Shown here: positions 1-5,608 of the stretch, one piece after another
How positions within the stretch are numbered: the stretch's first letter is position 1
Layout: every line of letters begins with the position of its first letter
Source: a bacterium
GTDB lineage: Bacteria > UBP13 > UBA5359
Length of the DNA stretch: 5,760 nucleotides
Assembly (NCBI GenBank): GCA_028699365.1
Contig: JAQVUQ010000189.1
Coordinates: 1 to 5,760, forward strand
Direction: 5' to 3'
Notes under the pieces: generated by a model
What the model was told of the DNA's origin: nothing
Databases searched by the model: none
What the model saw: the letters and a program-made list of their open reading frames with translations, nothing else
Made by a program: the position numbers and the translations under genes

Positions 1-378
1 ATGGCCGCCTTCGGCCCGGACACGCCTATGATCTATGTGATCGGCAGCCTGATGCTGCTGGGTCTGGGCTTTGCCCTCTTCTCATCGCCCAACACCAACG
101 CCATCATGGGTTCCGTAGCCAAGCGCCATTACGGCATCGCTTAAGCCACAGTGGGCACCATGCGCTTTATCGGCCAGATGCTCAGCCTGGGCCTGGCCAC
201 CGTCATTATCTCCATGCACGTCGGCCCCGTAAAGATAGCCGCCGCTGACAGCCGGCTCTTCATCGGCGGCATGAAGATCGCCTTCATCGTCTTTGCCGTC
301 CTCTGCTTCATAGGCGTCTTCGCCTCACTGGCACGCGGCAAGCTACACTCCGAATCACCGGCAGAGAATATCTCATAA
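1..378 (+). pseudogene. 3' end of DHA2-family MFS drug exporter with in-frame stop
   Basis: Frame 1 is open from the first base and reads as the last part of a 14-TM (EmrB/QacA, DHA2) major facilitator exporter of the inner membrane. Codons 1-47 contain a hydrophobic helix followed by a SSPNTNAIMGSVAKRHYGIA stretch. This is the family pattern with the conserved sPNtnaiM block and a YG-A-S-G/A motif before the next helix. A TAA at 142-144 sits exactly where the family usually has serine (TCA to TAA is one base change). The frame then continues cleanly to TAA 376-378 with GTMRFIGQ, a helix, the last TM segment and a polar tail. No other lesion is visible, so this is either a fresh nonsense mutation or a sequencing error. 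The gene start lies outside the window, and the ATG at position 1 need not be the initiator. Restart at ATG 160 or 178 would give only a two-helix fragment. The family call is confident; the substrate is unknown. Confidence 0.75.
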
Positions 379-434
379 CGGATTTATTTACCCGGCAAAC
401 GATGCCACACCAAAATTCACGCTGAAATCCGCGG

Positions 435-463
435 TTGAAAAACCTCCGTCTTTTTGTTATTAT
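435..463 (+). promoter_or_regulatory. sigma70-type promoter for the tRNA pair
   Basis: TTGAAA (435-440) and TATTAT (458-463) are separated by exactly 17 nt, close to the bacterial sigma70 consensus. Transcription would begin near 470, about 33 nt before the first tRNA, which suits a short processed 5' leader. It is the best promoter-like pair upstream of the two tRNA genes. Confidence 0.65.
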
Positions 464-502
464 TAACGCTGCACCCGGAAACAACGCCGGTGCAAATTGC
501 GA

Positions 503-579
503 GCGGGAGTAGCTCAGTTGGCTAGAGCACTAGCCTTCCAAGCTGGGGGTCGCGGGTTCGAATCCCGTCTCCCGCTCCA
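503..579 (+). tRNA. tRNA-Gly (anticodon TCC)
   Basis: A full cloverleaf can be folded. The acceptor stem pairs GCGGGAG (503-509) with CTCCCGC (569-575). The D stem is GCTC/GAGC. The anticodon stem CTAGC/GCTGG encloses loop CTTCCAA with anticodon TCC at 537-539, which decodes GGA/GGG glycine. The T arm is GCGGG-TTCGAAT-CCCGT. The discriminator is T (576) and the CCA end is encoded (577-579). It lies 20 nt upstream of tRNA-Arg, probably in one transcript. Confidence 0.97.
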
Positions 580-598
580 TTTTTTACCTTCCACACGC

Positions 599-674
<76 letters not shown>

Positions 675-693
675 AGCTTTTTTAGTGTTTATG

Positions 694-730
694 CGGGTTT
701 CGGGGCTTTTTCGGAGCCCGTTATTTATTG
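694..730 (+). terminator. Probable Rho-independent terminator of the tRNA transcript
   Basis: CGGGTTTCG (694-702) can pair with CGGAGCCCG (712-720), 9 bp including two G-T wobbles, around a 9-nt loop. It is followed by the T-rich stretch TTATTTATT (721-729). It lies 20 nt after tRNA-Arg, the expected place for transcript release. The tail is not a pure T run, so strength is uncertain. A six-T run at 678-683, just after the tRNA, may help. Confidence 0.5.
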
Positions 731-849
731 GTCGGCCATTTTGGTGTGTGGGTGGTATGTGGAAGATTATCAGCCATCCCGAGGCGGGCGGGTGGAAAGT
801 TCCTCCGAAATATGCAATAATTATTAAATACTTATGGGGGGGGCAATCC

Positions 850-877
850 TTACCAAATCAAGCTTACTATATATTAT
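850..877 (+). promoter_or_regulatory. Candidate promoter of the ABC-3C operon
   Basis: TTACCA (850-855) and TATTAT (872-877) are spaced 16 nt apart, in the AT-rich stretch just ahead of the HNH gene. A start near 884 would leave a leader barely longer than the ribosome site AGGGGG at 887-892. An overlapping TATATA at 868 has poorer spacing. The rest of 731-849 has no gene that I can support; it holds only a run of eight G residues at 836-843. Confidence 0.3.
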
Positions 878-898
878 CTCAATGCTAGGGGGTCTGTA

Positions 899-1723
899 GT
901 GACATCGCTTGCAAGGCAGTATAAGCCCACAACTATTAAAAGACTACATGCTCTTTCTGGAAATCAATGTGCGGCGCCGCATTGTACAAAGCCCTTGATC
1001 GCAAGAGATGAAATAACTATCGTTAGTAAGATATGCCATATTGAAGCAGCTTCACCAGAAGGCTTGAGATGGAACCCGGACATGGACGATGAGCAGCGTA
1101 GACATTTTGATAACTTAATCCTGTTGTGTGATGAGTGTCACAGTATGGTCGATAATAAGGAGAATGAAGCGATATATACTGTTTCTTTACTCAAACAGTG
1201 GAAAAGAGACCATGAAGCTACCAGAACGTATACCTATCTAAATGAACGGCCATCTTTGCTGGGTACGGTGATTAATGCTATTTCAGAGATTGAATTGGAT
1301 GCAGAATTACTATCGCTTGTAGCGCACAAGGTGGCCTTTGATATCGATGATAAGATTAAGTATAACGATGTCCGACGGAACTTACCGCTTATTGAGGAAT
1401 ACAAGGTTTTTTATACAAAGATAAACTCCCTCTATCAGACATTGGAAGAGCAAGGCTCATTTAAGAAGGAAAATTTGCTTCGTAACATCAGGATGATATA
1501 TCTTAAGATAAAAGGACATTATATCAAAGACGGATATGAACCTATGCAGGCCATTAGAGCCAATGCGGATAATATCATTGAGGATGTCCAAGAAGAGCTT
1601 TTAGATATAGCTTACAAAAAGAGTACTCACTGTGCAGAAGAGGATATTGCATTTGGAATATCTGTTGTAATGGTAGATGCGTTTATGCGTTGCAAGATAC
1701 TTGAGGAGCCGTTGAAGTCATGA
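899..1723 (+). CDS. HNH endonuclease effector of an ABC three-component (ABC-3C) system
   Basis: This 274-aa cytoplasmic protein is read as a DNA-cutting effector. Residues 1-106 form an HNH/McrA-like zinc-supported nuclease domain. The probable zinc ligands are C24/C29 (CAAPHC) and C77/C80 (CDEC). The catalytic-type residues are H47 in ICHIEAA, N72 in FDNLILLC and H81. Residues 110-274 are mostly helical and charged, ending in a segment (VVMVDAFMRCKILEEPL) that resembles the C-terminal domain shared by ABC-3C effectors, thought to dock on the middle component. GTG 899 is chosen because AGGGGG (887-892) lies 6 nt upstream, no in-frame ATG exists between the TAA at 818 and the domain, and the next ATG (codon 62) would cut the nuclease fold. 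The stop overlaps the next start (ATGA), so the two genes are translationally coupled. The nuclease domain is seen clearly; the role in phage or plasmid defence is inferred from the family and neighbours. Confidence 0.85.
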   Translation: MTSLARQYKPTTIKRLHALSGNQCAAPHCTKPLIARDEITIVSKICHIEAASPEGLRWNPDMDDEQRRHFDNLILLCDECHSMVDNKENEAIYTVSLLKQWKRDHEATRTYTYLNERPSLLGTVINAISEIELDAELLSLVAHKVAFDIDDKIKYNDVRRNLPLIEEYKVFYTKINSLYQTLEEQGSFKKENLLRNIRMIYLKIKGHYIKDGYEPMQAIRANADNIIEDVQEELLDIAYKKSTHCAEEDIAFGISVVMVDAFMRCKILEEPLKS

Positions 1724-1950
1724 TAATTGATTATGACAAGAGACCTGAGAGGCAACTGTACTATCTGGGAAGCCGTCTTATTGAAGTAATTAAGGACATG
1801 CCTGATCATTATATTGAGCTGCTTGATGCCTTTGAACTGATGAATAGAAATGAATCTGTTTCTATGAATACGTTTATGCTTACTATGGACTGGCTGTTTC
1901 TTCTGGGTGTGATCGCTTATGATGAAGGGCGGATCATAAAATGTTTCTAA
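1720..1950 (+). CDS. ABC-3C middle component (MC6-like) small linker protein
   Basis: This 76-aa protein has no signal peptide or catalytic motif. It is predicted to be helical, with a hydrophobic C-terminal half (FMLTMDWLFLLGVIAYDEGRI) that looks like a compact winged-helix-like or adaptor fold rather than a membrane segment. Its size, its place between an HNH effector gene and a DUF2326 ATPase gene, and the pattern xxDWLFxLGxIxxxxGxI match the middle components of ABC-3C systems, most like type MC6. In that model it bridges the ATPase and the effector. ATG 1720 overlaps the upstream stop by 4 bp, with a GAGGAG at 1703-1708. Its own stop overlaps the ATPase start by 10 bp. Such tight overlaps suggest fixed stoichiometry of one complex. 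The MC6 assignment is from memory of the family and would need a profile search. Confidence 0.75.
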   Translation: MIIDYDKRPERQLYYLGSRLIEVIKDMPDHYIELLDAFELMNRNESVSMNTFMLTMDWLFLLGVIAYDEGRIIKCF

Positions 1951-3641
1951 AGAAATTATCTGTAAGCAATGACGATATGGTTATCCGAGACATCCTGTTC
2001 CACAAAGGTGTTAATCTTATCATTGATGAAACAAAGACGAGTGATCTAAAGCAAACTGGTAATAACGTTGGCAAGACGACTGTCTTGAGACTTATTGATT
2101 ACTGTTTTGGAGGAAGTGGGGACAATATTTACAAAGACCCAGAATTCAAAGCTAAGACAAATACTCAGGTTGAGGGATTTTTAAATAATAATAACATTAT
2201 TATTTCTATGACGCTTAAACAGGACCTTGAAATAGCGTCATCGCGTGAAATTATCGTAAGAAGAAATTTTTTGCAACGATCGGAGAAAATTCTGGAGATA
2301 AATGGAGAGCAGTATACGGAAAAGGAGTTCGTGCAAACGTTAAAAGAGCTGATCTTCGATAGCAAGCATGATAAGCCAAAGCTGAGACAGATCATTGCAA
2401 AAAATATCCGAGATGAACGAAATCGACTGACTAATGCGTTGATGGTTTTACATCCATGTACTAAGATTGAGGAATACGAGGCTCTGTTTCTCTTTTGGTT
2501 AGGTATTGAGGTCGATGTGAATGAACAGAAGCAGAAGCTCCTCAGGGAGCACAGTATGGAGACACGTCTACTCTCCCGATTAAAACGAGAAACATCATTC
2601 TCCCAAATAGAGCAGTCATTGATAATCATCAATAGATCCATTGCTGAATTAAATGTGCTGAAAGACAGCTTTGATATCAACGATAATTATTCGGCCGAGT
2701 TAGATAAGCTGAATGAAGTGAAACTAAGAGTTAATGAATTGGCAACCTCTGTAAGTAACTTAGAACTTCGTAAAGAACTGATTTCCGAGAGCAAATCGGA
2801 ACTTGAGAGAGAGATAAGTTCTGCTGATAGTCAACGTGTTTCTATTCTGTATAAAGAAGCTAAGTCGTTAATCCCTACAATCCAAAAGTCTTTTGAAGAT
2901 ACTATAATATTTCATAACGCGATGCTTCAAAAAAAGATGGGCTATATTACAAAGGATCTTCCAGATATTGAAGAGTCTCTTGCCTCTATGAAAAGAGAAT
3001 TGACAGAACTCCTTACCACGGAAAAACGGTTGGCCGAGAGTCTACAGAAATCGGGAGTAATAGATAAGCTACAGAAGGTTGTAACTGAACTGAATGAGGC
3101 ATATGAGAGAAAGGGAGCACTTGAAGAGCAGAAACGTGTATGGGAGTTGTCCGCTGCAAAGCTGGCGACCATCGAACAAAATCTCAAAAAGATCAATGAT
3201 AGTATCGACGCCAAGGATGCCTTAATTCAGGAGAGAATTACAGAGTTCAATAAGTACTTTTCTGAAATGACTGCTAAGCTTTATGGTGAGCGTTTTGTGC
3301 TAAGTTCGAGTAAACATGAAAAAGGGTATCTACTTGACATAGGTAGTGTTAGCGGTAATTTAGGAACTGGTAAGAAAAAGGGACAGATCGCAGCGTTTGA
3401 TTTGGCATATATACAATTTGCTGATGCCCAAGGTATAGAATGTCTTCATTTTATTCTTCAGGATCAGATAGAAAACATCCATGATAACCAGATAAACAGT
3501 CTCTTTACGGAGATAGTTTCTGGTGTCAACTGTCAATATGTGTTGCCTATCCTTAGAGATAAATTGCCTCCTAATATTGATGTTAGTCAGTATGAAGTGT
3601 TGTCTTTATCCCAATCCGATAAGCTCTTTAGAATTCCGTAG
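1941..3641 (+). CDS. DUF2326-type SMC/Rad50-like ABC ATPase of the ABC-3C system
   Basis: This 566-aa protein has ATPase halves at both ends and a long coiled coil between, the Rad50/SMC layout in reduced size. Residues 1-60 hold the N-terminal lobe with Walker A GNNVGKTT (40-47, K45) followed by VLRLIDYCFGG. Residues of roughly 195-440 are rich in E, K, L, R and S heptads, predicting an antiparallel coiled coil. The C-terminal lobe has SGNLGTGKKKGQIAAFDLAY (471-490), occupying the signature region. A Walker-B-like FILQDQIEN (504-512) follows, with D508 but glutamine instead of the usual next glutamate. The ending is KLFRIP. The protein should bind ATP and nucleic acid ends or loops and control the HNH partner. 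The start ATG 1941 overlaps the previous gene by 10 bp and has GGGCGG at 1927-1932. The gene is markedly AT-richer than the flanks, which suggests transfer. The family call is strong; the trigger sensed is unknown. Confidence 0.88.
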   Translation: MFLKKLSVSNDDMVIRDILFHKGVNLIIDETKTSDLKQTGNNVGKTTVLRLIDYCFGGSGDNIYKDPEFKAKTNTQVEGFLNNNNIIISMTLKQDLEIASSREIIVRRNFLQRSEKILEINGEQYTEKEFVQTLKELIFDSKHDKPKLRQIIAKNIRDERNRLTNALMVLHPCTKIEEYEALFLFWLGIEVDVNEQKQKLLREHSMETRLLSRLKRETSFSQIEQSLIIINRSIAELNVLKDSFDINDNYSAELDKLNEVKLRVNELATSVSNLELRKELISESKSELEREISSADSQRVSILYKEAKSLIPTIQKSFEDTIIFHNAMLQKKMGYITKDLPDIEESLASMKRELTELLTTEKRLAESLQKSGVIDKLQKVVTELNEAYERKGALEEQKRVWELSAAKLATIEQNLKKINDSIDAKDALIQERITEFNKYFSEMTAKLYGERFVLSSSKHEKGYLLDIGSVSGNLGTGKKKGQIAAFDLAYIQFADAQGIECLHFILQDQIENIHDNQINSLFTEIVSGVNCQYVLPILRDKLPPNIDVSQYEVLSLSQSDKLFRIP

Positions 3642-3642
3642 C

Positions 3643-4369
3643 GAGATAGCGATCTATTATGAAGGGCATGTCTATCTGAGAAGAGGGAATAGGTCGGCAA
3701 GCTTATGACAAGAAAAGCTTGCAAAATGAACGGGATCAGGCCTTGAAAGTAACACTTTGCTATTGCCTGATGGATAATCACTACCATCTGTTGGTGGAAA
3801 CACCGGATGGCAATCTTTCAGAGGGCATGAAACATCTCAACGCCGTTTATACACAGCGCTTCAACAAACGCCACGGTTTAGTAGGCCATCTGTTTCAGGG
3901 AAGATACAAATCCATACTGGTGCAAAAGGAAAGCTATCTATTGGCGTTATGTCGCTACATTGTGCTGAACCCTGTTCGTGCAGGCGTTTCCAAGGCACCC
4001 TGGAAGTGGAGCAGTTATCCGGCATTGGCCGGCAAGGACGAATGTCGTGGAGGGCTATGCCGGGAATGGGTGCTGTCCCAGTTCGGTGCCGATGAGAAGG
4101 AAGCTGAGCGCCGATATGAAGAGTATGTCCGCGAGGGCATGGCATGTAATGGAACAACAGCATTCCCTGTGAAAGGCGCCGTTCTGGGCGATAATGAATA
4201 CCGGCGGGAGATAGAGCGGCAGCTACAGGACGTGCCGATTGACAGGGATGTGCCGATAGGGCAGAAGACAATGGCAAGGCCTTTACTGGGTGAAATATTC
4301 GGCAATACCAAGGATCGTCGGGAGCGCAACAGATTGGTTTACGAGGCCTCAAGGATTTCGAACAGCTAG
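3643..4369 (+). pseudogene. REP-associated tyrosine transposase (RAYT, Y1/IS200-like), decayed at both ends
   Basis: RAYTs are single-strand HUH transposases linked to REP palindromes. The N-terminal part lies in frame 1: IAIYYEGHVYLRRGNR (3646-3693) matches the family opening RIEYEGAvYHvtSRGNR but has lost about two codons and has no start codon. That frame ends at TGA 3706. The rest is in frame 2, openable from TTG 3719: CYCLMDNHYHLLVETPDGNLS holds the catalytic HYH (residues 21-23 of that frame). GHLFQGRYKSILV follows, then RYIVLNPVRAG with the probable nucleophile Y80. The segment between RGNR and CYCLMDN is about 20 codons instead of roughly 35. The C-terminus stops at LVYEASRISNS, before the helix-turn-helix many long RAYTs have. 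A frameshift, an internal deletion and two worn ends argue against activity, although the catalytic core is intact. The composition is GC-richer than the preceding operon. Confidence 0.82.
3697..3722 (+). repeat. 8-bp inverted repeat at the RAYT frameshift
   Basis: GCAAGCTT (3697-3704) and AAGCTTGC (3715-3722) are perfect inverted copies with a 10-nt spacer. They fall exactly where the RAYT coding frame changes and 56 nt after the ATPase stop. There is no T run after it, so a terminator role for the ABC-3C operon is doubtful. It may mark a small rearrangement in the dead transposase. Confidence 0.45.
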
Positions 4370-4381
4370 GGTTCATAGCTG

Positions 4382-4435
4382 TTTCACTTATTTCAGCACT
4401 TTCACCAAGTAGTGAAAGTGCTGAAATAAGTGAAA
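4382..4435. repeat. Perfect 24-bp inverted repeat with 6-nt loop, built from TTTCA(C/G) units
   Basis: Left arm 4382-4405 and right arm 4412-4435 are exact reverse complements; the loop is CAAGTA (4406-4411). Each arm carries three hexamers, TTTCAC (4382), TTTCAG (4391) and TTTCAC (4400), at a 9-nt period, mirrored as GTGAAA/CTGAAA/GTGAAA on the other side. It begins 12 nt after the RAYT stop and ends 62 nt before the antitoxin ATG. The following bases (GTATTGCC) lack a T run, so it is not a standard terminator, though so long a hairpin in RNA would still slow polymerase or nucleases. It could be a REP-like substrate left with the RAYT, a miniature element, or an operator for the downstream pair. 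Confidence 0.9.
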
Positions 4436-4438
4436 GTA

Positions 4439-4466
4439 TTGCCAAATAACGCCTTCTTATGATAAA
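4439..4466 (+). promoter_or_regulatory. Candidate promoter of the toxin-antitoxin pair
   Basis: TTGCCA (4439-4444) and GATAAA (4461-4466) are spaced 16 nt, between the large palindrome and the antitoxin gene. The -35 matches 5 of 6 consensus bases, the -10 only 4 of 6. TATGAT at 4458 and TGTAAT at 4474 are alternative -10 boxes without a well-spaced -35. Transcription from here would place the TTTCAC copy at 4486 and the TTTCA/TGAAA pairs near the start codon inside the leader. Confidence 0.3.
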
Positions 4467-4485
4467 CTCTCACTGTAATGCGCTG

Positions 4486-4522
4486 TTTCACTAATAAATG
4501 AAAGTAGCGATTTTCATGAAAA
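4486..4522. promoter_or_regulatory. Possible operator: TTTCA/TGAAA inverted pairs around the antitoxin start
   Basis: TTTCA (4486-4490) faces TGAAA (4499-4503) across 8 nt, overlapping ATG 4498. A second, gapless palindrome TTTTCATGAAAA lies at 4511-4522 over the next in-frame ATG (4516). The half-site is the same pentamer that forms the large palindrome upstream. AbiEi antitoxins are known to bind inverted repeats near their own promoter, so this is a reasonable but unproven site of autoregulation. Confidence 0.35.
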
Positions 4523-5607
4523 AAGAACAAATGTCATATAATGAAGCGAAAGATATCCTGCTGTCTTGTTTGGAGGAGTTGCCATTTCTCCATATCAAGC
4601 AAATCAGTCCCGGTGATTCCAGAGATTGCAAGTTGGATATATGCGCCGATGTAGTTATCGATGAAAAACCGATAACTATCTTCGCGGTAATAAAGAAAGA
4701 CGGAACTCCACGGGCCATCAGAGAGGCTGCTGCGCAGATAACGCATTGCCTGGAGCGTATTCCTTTAAAATCTTACGGAGTAGTGATTGCTCCATATATA
4801 TCCGAAGATGCCGGAGCAATTCTGGATAAGCAAGGGGTTGGATATGTAGACTTCGCCGGCAACTACCTGCTCCGCTTTGATCAGGTATACGTGCGTGTTC
4901 GTACGGGTAAAAAGCCGGCCGCAGCCAAACAGAGTCTACGTTCCATCTATTCCCCAAAGTCTGCACGTGTTCTGCGACTGCTGCTTGAGGAACCCGGAAA
5001 GGTTTGGAAAGTCCAGGAGATTGCAGCGCGTGCGGAGATCAGCCTGGGACAGGCTTGGAAAGTAAAGGATCAGCTTTGTGCTCGTGAATGGTTCAGGGAA
5101 CAGGATCGGGGATTCATCCTTATAAGACCGGAGGCACTGCTTAAGGATTGGGCTCGGAACTCCAAGCCTGCCAAAAAGGAAGATATACATGATTTTTACT
5201 CTTTCCAGAAGCTTGGCGAAGTTGAATACCGGATAGGAGAAGAATGTAAGGCGCGGGGTATTCCTTATGCGTTTGCCGAGTTCTCCGGTGGAGCCCGCTA
5301 TGCGCCGGTAGTCCGTTACCTGCGTGCAGCAGCATATGTAGGCGGAGATATCGAGGATATTGCCGATGCGCTTGAGCTTAAGAAGGTGCAGTCAGGGGCT
5401 AATGTCAGGCTCATAGTTCCCAAGGATAGCGGCGTTTTTCTAGATGCCAAAGAGATAGCCGATATGAATGTGGTATCACCGGTGCAAGCATATCTCGACT
5501 TGTGCCATATCCCGGGTCGTGGTGAAGAGGCGGCAGAGGCCATATTGGACAACGTGATCAAGAAAGAATGGGATGACCTCTGGATCATCGACGGCAGCGA
5601 GGCGTAG
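4498..5607 (+). CDS. AbiEi-like type IV antitoxin with nuclease-fold-like N-terminus and winged helix
   Basis: This 369-aa cytoplasmic protein should act as a transcriptional repressor and antidote in a type IV toxin-antitoxin pair. Residues of about 12-135 (LDICADVVIDEKPITIFAVIKK, then AAAQI, YGVVIAPYIS, GVGYVDFAGNYLL) resemble a restriction-endonuclease-like fold. The ExK-type active site is degenerate (A63 before K66), so catalysis is unlikely. Residues 150-200 form a winged helix (ARVLRLLLEEPGKVWKVQEI, SLGQAWKVKDQL). The C-terminal part ends with VSPVQAYLDLCHIPGRGEEAAEAIL, the hallmark of AbiEi-type antitoxins. ATG 4498 directly follows a TAA and has no clear ribosome site. ATG 4516 and ATG 4531 (MSYNEAKDILLSCLEELPF, with AAAAGAA upstream) are alternatives, and 4531 gives the more usual start of the domain. 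The toxin gene follows after 1 nt. The family call is good; the start is uncertain. Confidence 0.8.
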   Translation: MKVAIFMKKEQMSYNEAKDILLSCLEELPFLHIKQISPGDSRDCKLDICADVVIDEKPITIFAVIKKDGTPRAIREAAAQITHCLERIPLKSYGVVIAPYISEDAGAILDKQGVGYVDFAGNYLLRFDQVYVRVRTGKKPAAAKQSLRSIYSPKSARVLRLLLEEPGKVWKVQEIAARAEISLGQAWKVKDQLCAREWFREQDRGFILIRPEALLKDWARNSKPAKKEDIHDFYSFQKLGEVEYRIGEECKARGIPYAFAEFSGGARYAPVVRYLRAAAYVGGDIEDIADALELKKVQSGANVRLIVPKDSGVFLDAKEIADMNVVSPVQAYLDLCHIPGRGEEAAEAILDNVIKKEWDDLWIIDGSEA

Positions 5608-5608
5608 G

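Larger units (their letters stand above)
4378..4492 (+). repeat. 11-bp direct repeat bracketing the palindrome
   Basis: GCTGTTTCACT occurs at 4378-4388, overlapping the left foot of the large palindrome, and again at 4482-4492, just before the antitoxin start. The copies are 104 bp apart. The pair could be duplicated regulator-binding sites or the scar of a small insertion. Only two copies are present. Confidence 0.5.

Noticed and set aside
379-431. Inverted CGGATTT (379-385) / AAATCCG (425-431) after the exporter gene
   Set aside because: The arms are only 7 bp with a 39-nt loop, and no T run follows. It is too weak to call a terminator.
775-795. Small GC-rich CCCG/CGGG hairpin in the leader ahead of the ABC-3C operon
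   Set aside because: The stem is only 4 bp in a locally G-rich stretch, and no known riboswitch core is visible.
2165-2680. Minus-strand 171-codon open frame inside the ATPase gene
   Set aside because: It is rich in S, F and C, as expected from the antisense of a lysine/glutamate-rich coiled coil, and the plus-strand gene is unambiguous.
4382-4435. CRISPR repeat or standard Rho-independent terminator reading of the palindrome
   Set aside because: There are no repeated spacer units, and the hairpin is followed by GTATTGCC instead of a T run.
3861-4445. Minus-strand 194-codon open frame over the RAYT and palindrome
   Set aside because: The plus strand clearly encodes RAYT motifs here. The minus frame is proline/serine/arginine-rich with no domain signal.
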